Origin: Anthropogastromicrobium sp050944455
GTDB lineage: Bacteria > Bacillota > Clostridia > Lachnospirales > Lachnospiraceae
Assembly: GCA_050944455.1 (NCBI GenBank)
Contig: JBMNRC010000007.1
Coordinates: 45,594-109,593 of the forward strand
Direction of reading: 5' to 3'
Length of the DNA: 64,000 bases
Shown here: one piece after another, positions 9,125-18,123 of the stretch
How the letters are laid out: every line of letters begins with the position of its first letter
How positions within the stretch are numbered: position 1 is the stretch's first letter
The notes under the pieces: model-generated
The model's database searches: none
What the model was told of the DNA's origin: nothing
The model's input: only the letters and a program-made list of their open reading frames with translations
Position numbers and translations under genes: made by a program

Positions 9125-9811
9125 TCAGTGCCCGGCCGGGTCCCGCGGGCCGCTTTTACGCTTCCGGTCCGGTTCGTCCACACCGTTCTTCTCGCAGAAT
9201 TCCGCGAGCACGCACCTGTCGCAGTAAGGATGTGTCCGGGCCGTGCAGACCGCGCGCCCGTGGTCAACCAGCCGGTGGCAGAACTGATTGCTCTCTTCCG
9301 GCGGGATCAGTTTCCACAGCGCTTTTTCGACTTTTACCGGCTCCCGGACGTCATGTACCAGGCCGATCCGGTTGGACAGGCGGATGCAGTGGGTATCCGT
9401 GACAATCGCGGGCTTTCCGAAGATATCTCCCATGATCAGGTTCGCGCTCTTTCTGCCGACTCCCGGCAGCCTGAGCAGTTCGTCGAAATTATCCGGAACC
9501 TTCCCGCCGTACTGATCGCGGAGCATGATCATGCAGCCGCTGATGTCCCTCGCCTTGCTGCGGCCGAGGCCGCAGGGACGGATGATCTGTTCGATCTCCT
9601 CGGGCGATGCCGCCGCCAGGCTGTTCACATCCGGATATCTGGCGAAAAGGTCTTTGACCACGACATTTACTCTCGCGTCCGTGCACTGCGCGGAAAGCCG
9701 AACGCTCACCAGCAGTTTCCAGGCCTCGTCGTAATCCAGCGTGCAGGCCGTGTCGGGATACTCCTTTTTCAAAGCCTGCACCGTCTTCATCGCCAGCTCT
9801 TCCGGCGTCAT
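9125..9811 (-). CDS. nth: endonuclease III (DNA glycosylase/AP lyase)
   Basis: Nth removes oxidised pyrimidines from DNA and nicks the abasic site (base excision repair). The 228 residues show the helix-hairpin-helix LPGVGRKSANLI (residues 115-126) with catalytic Lys121, the catalytic Asp139 in VTDTHCIRLSNR, and a C-terminal 4Fe-4S loop CTARTHPYCDRCVLAEFC. The cysteine spacing is C-x7-C-x2-C-x5-C, one residue longer in the first interval than the E. coli enzyme. It sits alone between the CapA-like gene and an RNA methyltransferase gene on the same strand. Confidence 0.95.
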   Translation of the reverse strand: MTPEELAMKTVQALKKEYPDTACTLDYDEAWKLLVSVRLSAQCTDARVNVVVKDLFARYPDVNSLAAASPEEIEQIIRPCGLGRSKARDISGCMIMLRDQYGGKVPDNFDELLRLPGVGRKSANLIMGDIFGKPAIVTDTHCIRLSNRIGLVHDVREPVKVEKALWKLIPPEESNQFCHRLVDHGRAVCTARTHPYCDRCVLAEFCEKNGVDEPDRKRKSGPRDPAGH

Positions 9812-9870
9812 GAACGCACCTCTCTCATTTCCCCGGACAAGTTTTCCGGTTTTTTATGCTGAACACGCAA

Positions 9871-9890
9871 AACGCACCTTTCGGTGCGTT
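9871..9890 (-). terminator. short hairpin between the RNA methyltransferase gene and nth
   Basis: AACGCACC pairs with GGTGCGTT around a 4-nt loop. On the minus strand TTTTGC follows; on the plus strand GTTTT follows. Both neighbours are on the minus strand, so it is probably a weak terminator for the methyltransferase gene. The U-tracts are short. Confidence 0.45.
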
Positions 9891-9941
9891 GTTTTACGGA
9901 AATAGTATATCATTGAGCCGGGTCCGGCGCAAGCTCTTTGC

Positions 9942-10095
9942 GGCGCCTCACCGGCACGCCATTGCGGAGGAACCCCGGACGGATCCAAAACCCGCACGCA
10001 GGGTCTTCGCGGCGGCTTCACCGGCACGCCATTGCAGAGGGACCTCGGACGGATCCAAAACCCGCACGCAGGGTCTTCACGGCGGCTTCACCGGC
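9942..10095. repeat. 70-bp tandem repeat, two full copies and a partial third, overlapping the 3' end of the RNA methyltransferase gene
   Basis: Units 9942-10011 and 10012-10081 are nearly identical (shared cores such as CCGGACGGATCCAAAACCCG-type sequence, with a few substitutions). The first bases of a third unit (10082-10095) run into the last codons of the methyltransferase gene. This suggests that a segment spanning the stop codon was duplicated and has since begun to diverge. Confidence 0.85.
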
Positions 10096-10924
10096 GCCGC
10101 AGCTCCCAGAACGCGACAGCGCTGGCCGCGGCAACATTCAGGGAATCAACTCCATGGCTCATCGGGATTTTTACCGTGTAATCACAGTCCGCGATGGTAT
10201 CCGCCCGGAGTCCCTCTCCTTCCGTCCCGAGCACTGCCGCCAGCAGAGGTTCCGCCTTCAGGGCCGGATCAGCGATGCTGACCGACTGATCGCGCAGTGC
10301 CAGCGCGGCAGTCCGGTATCCGGCGCGGCGCAGCATAGCCATCCCCGAATCCGGCCAGCTGTCTTTTCCGAAGAAGGTCCAGGGAATCTGGAACACCGTT
10401 CCCATGCTGACCCTGGCGCTCCTCCGGTACAGCGGGTCGCTGCAGCCGCCGGTCAGGAGCACCGCGTCCATCCCCAGCGCCGCCGCCGACCGGAAGATGG
10501 CGCCGACATTCGTCGGGTTCTGCACTTCCTCCAGAACCGCGATTCTCGATTTTCCGGACGCGGCGAACCGGGCGAGGAGTTCTTCCGGCCCCGGCTGCGG
10601 ACGCCTCTTCATGGCGCACAGCACGCCGCGCGTCAGTTTAAAGCCTGTGATCTTTTCCAGCACCGGAAGATCCGCCGTGTAGACCGGCACGCCGGGGCAC
10701 CTGGCAAGGATCTCCCGCGCCTGTCCCGCGATATGCCGCCTCTCTGTCAGAAAGGAGACCGGCTCATACCCGGCGTCCAGCGCCCGGGCGATCACGTTTG
10801 GGCTCTCCGCGATAAAGATTCCGCCCGCCGGCTCGTAAAAATGCGTCAGCTGCCGCTCATTGAGCCTCGCGTAAACATCCAGCTCCGGGGCTGAATAATC
10901 TTTGATTTCGATAATGTCAGACAT
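10088..10924 (-). CDS. TrmH/SpoU family RNA 2'-O-methyltransferase
   Basis: A 278-residue SAM-dependent enzyme of the SPOUT superfamily, acting on rRNA or tRNA. An N-terminal RNA-binding (L7Ae-like) part includes HFYEPAGGIFIAESPNVI. The C-terminal trefoil-knot domain has all three family motifs: EEVQNPTNVGAIFRSAAALG, VLGTEGEGL and IPMSHGVDSLNVAAASAVAF. Which nucleotide it modifies cannot be told; RlmB-like rRNA enzymes and TrmH-like tRNA enzymes share this pattern. Its last codons lie in a 70-bp tandem repeat. The ribosome site is weak (CAGGA close to the ATG), so the exact start is less certain. Confidence 0.9.
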   Translation of the reverse strand: MSDIIEIKDYSAPELDVYARLNERQLTHFYEPAGGIFIAESPNVIARALDAGYEPVSFLTERRHIAGQAREILARCPGVPVYTADLPVLEKITGFKLTRGVLCAMKRRPQPGPEELLARFAASGKSRIAVLEEVQNPTNVGAIFRSAAALGMDAVLLTGGCSDPLYRRSARVSMGTVFQIPWTFFGKDSWPDSGMAMLRRAGYRTAALALRDQSVSIADPALKAEPLLAAVLGTEGEGLRADTIADCDYTVKIPMSHGVDSLNVAAASAVAFWELRRR

Positions 10925-11122
10925 TCCTGTTTCTGTTCCGTTCTTTTCTTACTGCCCGCTGTCCGGCAGGTTTCCCGCATAGCCGCGCGGCTTTTGACAG
11001 TATTCTCCGTATTACTGCTTATAAGTATTCTGCGCATGGCGCTTTCCGGCTGCGCGGGCGGCTGGCGGGCGGAAACTTCAGCGCGTCCTGCGCCGATTCC
11101 CGCCTGATTTGCCGGCTATATT

Positions 11123-12661
11123 TCAAACAGAAATTCCGGCGCGCACCCGGCAGAATTTCACGAGGACGGATCCGGCTTCCTTCTCTCCCCGGTGAAGCGC
11201 GAACACCCCGTACTTGGATCCGACCCAGTATCCCGCGGTGCAGGCGGCCGGTTCCGTGACCGGGACAAAACCTTTCGCGCCTTCCTTCAGGAAGAAAGTA
11301 TAGGTGCCGTCAGCGCCGATCTGCAGGCGCAGCTGCTGCTCAGCCTCCCCGAGATCACAGACCGGCTCTTCTGTCTCCTCCCCGCCGATTGTTCCCGAGA
11401 TCAGCGTCATCTGCAGCGCAGATCCTCTCTTGCGGAAAGCAATCGCGGAATACTCCCGGCCCAGAAGAACCAGTCCCGCTTCGTCTCCGTCCCCCAGTCC
11501 CGACAGGTCGAAGGCAAATTCCGCTGAAAACTCCGGGGCCGTCCATTTCTGCAGCAGGAGGTTCGGCTCGTCACACAGCGGCGCGCTCACCGGCTGCGCA
11601 AACAGGCGGAGGCCCGGATGCTCCATTCTGTACCAGATGTCCCGATGGTTCGCGTTCCACTGCCACTGCAGGCCGGGGCGGTCTCCCGAAAAATCGTCGC
11701 TGTCAGCCGGAGACTGGATTTTCACCGGAACTCCCTCCCTGACCTTCGGCTTGGCCCAGGTTGTCACCGGAGTGCCGAAGCCCTCGCCGGTTTCGTTTTT
11801 CCCGATGACAGGCCAGTCGTTTTCCCAGACCATCGGCTCCAGATGAAGGATTCTTCCCGCCGGTCCGACATCCTGGAAATGGACAAACCAGTCTTCTCCC
11901 AGCGGCGTGTCGACCCATCCGCCCTGATGAGGGCCGTTGGTCTTCGTGCCCGCCTGAATCATGACAATGCGGTCTTCATAGGGACCGAAAACGCTGCGCG
12001 AGCGCAGCACCGTCTGCCATCCGGATTCCACGGATCCCGCCGGCGCGAAAATATAGTACCAGCCGTTCCGCTTATACATTTTCGGTCCCTCAATCGTGGG
12101 CTGCCTCAGATGTCCGTCGAAGATATGCCGCCCCTCTGAGAGCACATGCGTTCCGTCCGGGGACAGCGGGCTCAGGTGCAGGATGCTCTTGAAACCGATT
12201 CTGCTCTTCGCGAAGGCATTCACGAGATACGCTTTTCCGTCGTCATCCCAGAACGGACACGGATCAATCCATCCCTTCGCGGCTTTTACGCACACAGGCG
12301 CGGACCACGGACCTCTCGCGTCTCTGGCGCGGCACATGAAAATTCCCTCGTCCGGCATCGGATAGTACACCAGAAATTCGCCGTCATGATACCGGATCGC
12401 CGGAGCCCACACTCCGTGGCCGTGCTGCGGGACTTCGTAGCCCGGTTCGGGAATCTGCTCCAGGACATAGGAAATCAGTTCCCAGTTGACCAGGTCTGTG
12501 GAGTGAAGCACCGGAATCGCGGGGGTATTGCAGAAACTGGACGCAACCAGATAATAGTCATCCCCGACGCGGCACACGTCCGGGTCGGAGTAATCGGTAT
12601 AGAGAATCGGATTCGTATAGGTTCCGTCGCCGTTGTCGGCGTTATAGATAAAATTTTTCAT
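11123..12661 (-). CDS. glycoside hydrolase family 43 protein with C-terminal beta-sandwich domain
   Basis: A 512-residue predicted beta-xylosidase or alpha-L-arabinofuranosidase. The N-terminal two thirds form a five-bladed propeller: SDPDVCRVGDDYYLVAS carries the general-base Asp, GWIDPCPFWDDDGKAYLV the pKa-modulating Asp, and PTIEGPKMYKRNGWYYI the acid Glu. The last ~190 residues resemble the DUF1349-like lectin sandwich often fused to GH43 enzymes. There is no signal peptide, so it is probably cytoplasmic. Two ATGs lie in tandem; 12661 is 6 nt from GGAG and is preferred over 12664. It is followed on the same strand by nothing close, and preceded 119 nt upstream by a second GH43-type gene, so the two may form an operon. 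Exact substrate unknown. Confidence 0.9.
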   Translation of the reverse strand: MKNFIYNADNGDGTYTNPILYTDYSDPDVCRVGDDYYLVASSFCNTPAIPVLHSTDLVNWELISYVLEQIPEPGYEVPQHGHGVWAPAIRYHDGEFLVYYPMPDEGIFMCRARDARGPWSAPVCVKAAKGWIDPCPFWDDDGKAYLVNAFAKSRIGFKSILHLSPLSPDGTHVLSEGRHIFDGHLRQPTIEGPKMYKRNGWYYIFAPAGSVESGWQTVLRSRSVFGPYEDRIVMIQAGTKTNGPHQGGWVDTPLGEDWFVHFQDVGPAGRILHLEPMVWENDWPVIGKNETGEGFGTPVTTWAKPKVREGVPVKIQSPADSDDFSGDRPGLQWQWNANHRDIWYRMEHPGLRLFAQPVSAPLCDEPNLLLQKWTAPEFSAEFAFDLSGLGDGDEAGLVLLGREYSAIAFRKRGSALQMTLISGTIGGEETEEPVCDLGEAEQQLRLQIGADGTYTFFLKEGAKGFVPVTEPAACTAGYWVGSKYGVFALHRGEKEAGSVLVKFCRVRAGISV

Positions 12662-12780
12662 CATTTTCTCCGGTATCAGCTGCTCTCGTATCAGTTGTTC
12701 TATATTTATCGTTATATCGGCAGAAACAGCCATGCCCCGCGGGGATCCCCTGCCCGGGAATCCGCGCGGGGCACCCGCAT

Positions 12781-13752
12781 TCAGCCGAACGCCTTCTTCA
12801 CCCGATCGTACTCTTCCGCGGTGACCGGCATCACTGTTCCATGCTTGAACTTGTACGGGAAGGAGAATTCCGCGTCGCTCCGCACGAACTTTCCTGTAGC
12901 GATGTCATCCGCGACAAAGGGGACATACCCCTGCTCCTCCGGCACTTTTGTTCCATAAAAATCGAGCATCAGGCACCATCTGCCGTCAGCCATCCTGAAA
13001 CATGTCGGCGCCTCGTACTGTCCGGCCTCAAGCTTTGCCATCTCCGCGTCGAACGCCGGCATCTGCTCCCAGCCGTTCTCAGCCGACAGCCCCGATCCCG
13101 TCTTCGGAAGAAGGGTGCGGCCGCGCTCCATGTAAACATGGCCTTTGCCGACATTCCACTTGATAAAGCGGTAATACCAGCCGTCATGGTAAACCACGTT
13201 GGAGTCGATGATCTGGGTTCCCTCTTTCCGCGCAAACGCAAAAGGCTCGGAATAGTGAACAAAATCCTTCGTAGTCGCGGCGTAAATCGCCATGCGGCGG
13301 TGTTCGTCGCCTTTCTTCACGGAGGACCAGTGCACCAGATACTCGTCCGTCCCGTCGATGGCGATTATATCCGGCGCCCACGCGCAGCCGTAGCTGTCGT
13401 CGACCACGCGCACCTGCCGGGGTTCCGTCCAGTGAACCAGGTCGTCCGACTTCCAGAGAATCAGGTACGGGCTTCCCTTCTGGTTGACGATATCCCAGTC
13501 GCTCTGGTATTTCCCGTGGAAATGGTTGGCCAGCGAGAGATCCGTCGCCAGAAGAACGAAGCTGTTTTCTCTCGTGCGGTAAATGCAGAAGTCGCGCACT
13601 CCCCCGTCGCCGATCCCGCTGGTGAGAACCGGCTCGCCGCCGTTGACCGCCTCCCAGTGGTATCCGTCGCGCGACAGGCCGAAGTAAACCTGCTCGCCGT
13701 CCGGTGTTCTTTTTTCCTTAAAGTGCGCAAACAGATACGCGGATGTTTCCAT
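12781..13752 (-). CDS. GH43-like five-bladed beta-propeller glycosidase
   Basis: A 323-residue cytoplasmic protein with the repeated propeller signatures of the GH43 clan (SRDGYHWEAVNGGEPVL, DVNQ-like WDIVNQKGSPYLILWKSDD, CAWAPDIIAIDGTDEYLVHW, QYEAPTCFRMADGRWCLML). The pattern fits arabinan- or xylan-degrading family members that lack an accessory domain. The ATG at 13752 is preferred because a perfect GGAGG stands 7 nt upstream; an 18-codon longer frame has no ribosome site. It lies 29 nt after pepC and 119 nt before the second GH43 gene on the same strand. I cannot assign the exact subfamily or linkage. Confidence 0.82.
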   Translation of the reverse strand: METSAYLFAHFKEKRTPDGEQVYFGLSRDGYHWEAVNGGEPVLTSGIGDGGVRDFCIYRTRENSFVLLATDLSLANHFHGKYQSDWDIVNQKGSPYLILWKSDDLVHWTEPRQVRVVDDSYGCAWAPDIIAIDGTDEYLVHWSSVKKGDEHRRMAIYAATTKDFVHYSEPFAFARKEGTQIIDSNVVYHDGWYYRFIKWNVGKGHVYMERGRTLLPKTGSGLSAENGWEQMPAFDAEMAKLEAGQYEAPTCFRMADGRWCLMLDFYGTKVPEEQGYVPFVADDIATGKFVRSDAEFSFPYKFKHGTVMPVTAEEYDRVKKAFG

Positions 13753-13781
13753 TTTCCGTCCTCCGATGATCTTCCGGGTGA

Positions 13782-15095
13782 TTATGCCATGCTGTCGGCG
13801 TTCCACAGAGGCACTTCGATCGGCTTCTTCTCCAGAAGCGCTTTCTGCGCGTCCGTCAGGTACTTTTTATTGATGATCGTCTCATAGACATACTCGCGGA
13901 AATACTTCTGGCTGCAGACGTAGTACCCGTCCTTTCCGTTCTCCTTGCCCCAGCTGTTCTCGATCTTCCATCTTGCCGGCTGTCCGTCTCCGTTGAAACT
14001 GACGCCGATCAGGATCATCGCGTGAGTTGCCGAGCTGCTGCGGTACGCGAGACGGTTCTTCTTGTCCAGCGTGAAGTCCACGCCGCCCAGAAGGCCCTGG
14101 TAATCAAAACTGTCCGGATCCCAGACACCTTCCTTCCGCGCGCCGAACGCGCCGGCGTCGCAGCCGAACCACACCGGCTCGCCGCCCTTCAGCTGCGCGA
14201 GGACCAGTTCCTGGACTTCATCCATGGTAAGGTTGAGCTGGTATATGCCGCTTTCCGCCATCGACCCGGTGTAATGGAACGTGTATCTCTCGTTGTAGGC
14301 TCTGGACGGCATGTTGGTGACGGTGACATAATCGTCCAGGCTGATGCCGACATACTTGTCATAGAAAGCCTTCGGCGTCAGATTTCTGTCCGCGTGGTAC
14401 TGATTGTCGGCGTCGCGGTACTCAAAGTCGAAAGATTCGACCGGCTCCCCGAAGACGATGCACTCCGCCTTGTAGATCTCGGCCATCATCTGTTCCTTGC
14501 GGGGTTCCGGGTCTCCGCCGGCTCTCACGATTCCGCGGAGCTCTTCGGCGTCCTTGTGAAGAAGGCAGTTCAGAATGTCCATAAACTTCGCGGTGTGCTC
14601 GGACTGATAGCTTTCCGGCATCACGTACTTCGGCACTGCCCCGTACTTCTTCACAAGGTCAACCGCCATATCCCAGTATCCGCCGTCGCCGATCCCGGCC
14701 GAGAGCAGCCACTCCACGGTCCGGTCATCCACCGGCTTGTCGGCATTGGCAATCATCATCTCCAGATAGTTGTTGGCTTTCTCCAGCTTGTCGTAAAACG
14801 CCAGGTAATTCTCAGAGAGCTCAAATTCCTTCAGGTTGAGCTTCTCCGCTACGACCTCGCGGATGATATTCATCGCCGCGAACATCCAGCAGCGGCCGCT
14901 CTTCTGCTGGGCGGTGATTCCTCTGGTTTTCAGTTCAATCTCAAATTCGCCCTGCAGCTTTGCCGCGTTCATCGGGATGTAGGCCAGATCCGCCATCTCG
15001 GTTTTTGCCATCGCGGCATTGGCCGTTTTCGCGGCGCGGTCCTCCTCAAAGCTCTTGCGGAATGACGCTGTCAGTTCAGGGGTAAGTGCTTTCAT
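13782..15095 (-). CDS. pepC: aminopeptidase C (bleomycin hydrolase family, C1B)
   Basis: A cytoplasmic cysteine aminopeptidase that trims peptides from the N-terminus; family members assemble as self-compartmentalised hexamers. The 437 residues contain the complete papain-type triad: Cys69 in QQKSGRCWMFAAMN, His358 in SSATHAMILIGV, and Asn380 in KIENSWGKENG. The length matches the family. The C-terminus ends in NADSMA, close to the short self-processing tail typical of bleomycin hydrolases. An extended -10 type sequence (TGATACAAT, minus strand, 15187-15195) lies about 90 nt upstream and may be its promoter. Confidence 0.95.
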   Translation of the reverse strand: MKALTPELTASFRKSFEEDRAAKTANAAMAKTEMADLAYIPMNAAKLQGEFEIELKTRGITAQQKSGRCWMFAAMNIIREVVAEKLNLKEFELSENYLAFYDKLEKANNYLEMMIANADKPVDDRTVEWLLSAGIGDGGYWDMAVDLVKKYGAVPKYVMPESYQSEHTAKFMDILNCLLHKDAEELRGIVRAGGDPEPRKEQMMAEIYKAECIVFGEPVESFDFEYRDADNQYHADRNLTPKAFYDKYVGISLDDYVTVTNMPSRAYNERYTFHYTGSMAESGIYQLNLTMDEVQELVLAQLKGGEPVWFGCDAGAFGARKEGVWDPDSFDYQGLLGGVDFTLDKKNRLAYRSSSATHAMILIGVSFNGDGQPARWKIENSWGKENGKDGYYVCSQKYFREYVYETIINKKYLTDAQKALLEKKPIEVPLWNADSMA

Positions 15096-15206
15096 GATAT
15101 TCTGTTCCTTTCTGATTCTGTCCGGGAAGAAAGATGATTCTGCCGGGGAGCCCTCCTCTTCCCGCAGGGATGGCTCCCGCTGTCTGATTGTATCACAGAA
15201 TGCCAG

Positions 15207-17057
15207 TCATTCCCTGACCACCCAGCGGTACGCGTAGCGGTCCAGGAAGAGCTGGGACGCGTCTGTCTCCTCCCTGTTGAACAGGTCGGTGAATCTTCCG
15301 CTCTCGCCCGGGACAGTAATGATCTGCGCCCTGTCGCTGAAATTCGCCACGCACAGGAGCTCGCGCTTTTCCAGCTTTCTCCTGAGCACAAAGGCGCTGC
15401 GGCTCGCTGTCTGAATGACGCGGAGCGACGCGCCGGGGCCGAAGCAGGGCTCGTTTTTGCGGATTTCCTCCATCTTTTTCAGCCCGTTCCAGATCGCGAA
15501 CTGAACCGTGCCGGGCTGCCTGCGCTTGGCGGCATTGACCCAGTTGAACCTGCTGCGGTGCAGGTTGCGGCTGTCCGCGGCGCGGTCCGGGTCATTCATG
15601 TAGGAGTAATCATTGACCTGGCCGATCTCATCGCCTGAAGACAGCATCATGAACCCGCCGAGGCTCATGCAGGCCGCATGCATCAGAAGGTCGCGGCGGA
15701 TGCCGTCGACCACCTGGTTGAGGTCTCCCTCAAAGCCGCCTTTCTCGATTCCGCAGAGGCTCGCCGATGTTCCGCACGTGCGCGCGTCCTTCGTGATCGG
15801 GTCATAGTTGTAAAGCTGCCCTCTCGCGTAGCTTCCCGGGAAAACGCCCTCAAAAAAGTGGTACAGATATTCCTTGTGCAGGAACGGATCGATGCCGAGA
15901 CGGTGCTCCTCGTCCTCCTCCAGCCCCCAGCCGATGTCGTCGTGGCAGCGGATGTAATTGACAAAATAGCAGTTGTCGGGAAGGTTGTTGAGTTCGTCCG
16001 TCAGATGGTTCAGCAGTCTCGTGTCCGAAGCCGCCAGCGCCGACCACAGATTGACCATCTCGGAATTGCCGTAGAGCATATGGCATTCCGGTTTTTCCGG
16101 GGTGCCGAAGTAGGCCGGCAGTTCCTTCGGCGCCATCACGACTTCCCCTTTGAGAATCACAGCGGGGCACACGGTTTCCAGCAAGATGCGGACCATGCGC
16201 ACGATGGTGTGGACCTGCGGAAGGTTGCGGCAGTTGGTGCCCAGTTCTTTCCAGATGTAAGGGACGGCGTCGATACGCAGCACTTCCACGCCTTCGTTGG
16301 CGAGGAACAGGATCACGTCAGCCATCTCGGTGAACACCCTGGGATTCCGGTAGTTCAGGTCCCACTGAAACGGGTAGAACGTGGTCAGCACGTATTTCTG
16401 CATCTGCTCATTCCAGGTAAAGTTTCCCGGCGCCGTGCTCGGGAACACCTGCGGCATCGTCTTCTCAAACTGCGCCGGGATATCATACGAATCGTAGCAC
16501 TGGTAATAATCCTGGTATTCTTTCTCTCCGGCCTTCGCCCGCATCGCCCACTCGTGCGTATCCGCGGTATGGTTCATCACGATGTCGAGGCAGAGGCTGA
16601 TTCCCCTTCTGCGGAGTTCGGCAGTCAGCTGCTCCAGCTCCTCATTCGTGCCGATCTGCGGATCGACGGTTTTGAAATCTTCCACGGCATAACCGCCGTC
16701 GTTCTGCGGATGCGGCATCTTCAGAAGCGGCATCAGGTGCAGGTAGGTGATCCCCTGCTCGGAAAGATAATCCAGATGGCTGATCACGCCTCTGAGCCCG
16801 CCCGCGAAAAGCTGGGGATACATTGTCATTCCGAGCATTTTCGGGCTCCGGTACCATTCCGGATTCGCCTCGCGCCTGGCGTCAAGCTCTTTCAGATCCT
16901 CCGGACGCTCATCATATCTCTGTCTCATTCTGCCGATCAGGTTTTCGTATTCCGGCGTATCTCCGTACAGAGAATGATAAAGCTCACGAAACTCTTTTTT
17001 CCCTTTTGAGAAACGCTGATCAAACAGATCCTGATCCTTCAATTTTTCTGTTCTCAT
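15207..17057 (-). CDS. GH13 alpha-amylase family enzyme, amylosucrase-like
   Basis: A 616-residue cytoplasmic enzyme of GH13, closest in architecture to amylosucrases (sucrose to glucan transfer) or related sucrose hydrolases. It has a helical N-terminal domain (residues 1-80), a barrel with YLHLMPLLKMPHPQNDGGYA, DIVMNHTADTHEWA, VLRIDAVPYIWKELGTNCRN (nucleophile Asp), ILKGEVVMAPKE (acid/base Glu) and YIRCHDDIGWGLEEDE (stabilising Asp), a B' domain, and a C-terminal beta domain. The GTNCRN and CHDDIGW forms are typical of amylosucrase-type sequences. Whether it polymerises glucan or simply hydrolyses sucrose cannot be told. It lies downstream of the trp terminator and upstream of pepC. Confidence 0.85.
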   Translation of the reverse strand: MRTEKLKDQDLFDQRFSKGKKEFRELYHSLYGDTPEYENLIGRMRQRYDERPEDLKELDARREANPEWYRSPKMLGMTMYPQLFAGGLRGVISHLDYLSEQGITYLHLMPLLKMPHPQNDGGYAVEDFKTVDPQIGTNEELEQLTAELRRRGISLCLDIVMNHTADTHEWAMRAKAGEKEYQDYYQCYDSYDIPAQFEKTMPQVFPSTAPGNFTWNEQMQKYVLTTFYPFQWDLNYRNPRVFTEMADVILFLANEGVEVLRIDAVPYIWKELGTNCRNLPQVHTIVRMVRILLETVCPAVILKGEVVMAPKELPAYFGTPEKPECHMLYGNSEMVNLWSALAASDTRLLNHLTDELNNLPDNCYFVNYIRCHDDIGWGLEEDEEHRLGIDPFLHKEYLYHFFEGVFPGSYARGQLYNYDPITKDARTCGTSASLCGIEKGGFEGDLNQVVDGIRRDLLMHAACMSLGGFMMLSSGDEIGQVNDYSYMNDPDRAADSRNLHRSRFNWVNAAKRRQPGTVQFAIWNGLKKMEEIRKNEPCFGPGASLRVIQTASRSAFVLRRKLEKRELLCVANFSDRAQIITVPGESGRFTDLFNREETDASQLFLDRYAYRWVVRE

Positions 17058-17220
17058 GTGATCCTCCCTGTGTGCGCAGCTGCGGCTGATTTACGGGCTG
17101 AATGCCTGAGTTTATCTGTGTCTGATCATACCACGGGCGGCAGATCCGGACAAGGAGCAGATTCGGCGCGCGATAAACGGTTATGCGGCAGGAAACATAC
17201 CGATGCAGCCAATGCTCACA

Positions 17221-17269
17221 GACAAAAAGCGGGCCGCCGGAAAAACCGCTGCTTTTCCGGCGGCCCGCT
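17221..17269 (-). terminator. rho-independent terminator of the trp operon
   Basis: A 17-bp stem (AGCGGGCCGCCGGAAAA with TTTTCCGGCGGCCCGCT) around an 8-nt loop, followed on the minus strand by TTTTTGTC. It begins about 50 nt after the trpA stop, separating the trp operon from the amylosucrase-like gene. Confidence 0.9.
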
Positions 17270-17320
17270 CCCGTCGGCCTCACTGAAGGCTTTTATACTT
17301 ATACTTTTGTGAAGCCTGTC

Positions 17321-18109
17321 TCACTTATCCTGATCCGCGCGTCTCACTCCGTCCTTCATGGACCTGACATACTCTCCTACCGGGCCGGCGGCGTCCCTGC
17401 CGTAACGGTCCAGAAGCCGGATGATCGCCGAACCGACGATCGCTCCGTCCGACTGCGCGGCCATTTTCTCCGCCTGTTCCGGCGTGGAAATGCCGAATCC
17501 CACCGCGCAGGGCACTTTCGTCACTTCGCGGATTTTGGACGTCAGGGCAGAGATATCCGTTGTGATGGTCTTCCGCTCTCCGGTGACTCCCATGGAGCTG
17601 ACGACATAGATGAACCCGCAGGCGTCCCTGGCGATCATCTGAACCCGCTCGTCGGAAGTCGGGGCAATCATCGAAATCAGGTCTATTCCGTACTTTCTGC
17701 ACACAGGGTCAAAATCTTCTTTTTCCTCATACGGCACGTCCGGCAGAATGATTCCGTCGATTCCGACCGAACGGCACTCAGAAACGAACCGCTCCGTGCC
17801 GTAGTGGAACACCACGTTGGCGTAAGTCATGAAAACCATCGGGATGGCGACGTCCCTGCGGAGCTCCCGGACGAACGCAAAAATTTTGTCCGTCGTGACC
17901 CCGCCGGCCAGCGCTTTTACATTTGCTCCCTGGATAACCGGCCCTTCGGCGGTCGGATCGGAAAAGGGAATGCCAAGCTCTATCAGGTCCGCGCCGTTTT
18001 CCGCGGCCGAACGGACCACTTTCCCGGTTGTTTCCAGATCCGGGTACCCGCAGGTGATAAACGGAATGAACGCCTTGCCGTGCGCGAAAGCCTCTGCGAT
18101 TCTGCTCAT
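17321..18109 (-). CDS. trpA: tryptophan synthase alpha chain
   Basis: TrpA cleaves indole-3-glycerol phosphate to indole, which is channelled to TrpB. The 262-residue TIM barrel shows the family signatures FIPFITCGYPDLETTG, LIELGIPFSDPTAEGPVIQ with the catalytic Glu, GIILPDVPYEEKEDF with the catalytic Asp, and CAVGFGISTPEQA at the phosphate site. The ATG at 18109 was chosen over an upstream in-frame start because GGGAGG lies 7 nt before it. It follows trpB by 14 nt as the last gene of the operon, just before a strong terminator. Confidence 0.97.
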   Translation of the reverse strand: MSRIAEAFAHGKAFIPFITCGYPDLETTGKVVRSAAENGADLIELGIPFSDPTAEGPVIQGANVKALAGGVTTDKIFAFVRELRRDVAIPMVFMTYANVVFHYGTERFVSECRSVGIDGIILPDVPYEEKEDFDPVCRKYGIDLISMIAPTSDERVQMIARDACGFIYVVSSMGVTGERKTITTDISALTSKIREVTKVPCAVGFGISTPEQAEKMAAQSDGAIVGSAIIRLLDRYGRDAAGPVGEYVRSMKDGVRRADQDK

Positions 18110-18123
18110 CGTTTTACCTCCCC

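Noticed and set aside
15207..17057. Ordinary alpha-amylase or trehalose synthase for the GH13 gene
   Set aside because: The helical N-terminal domain and the GTNCRN and CHDDIGW motifs fit the amylosucrase-type subgroup better, though activity is not proven.
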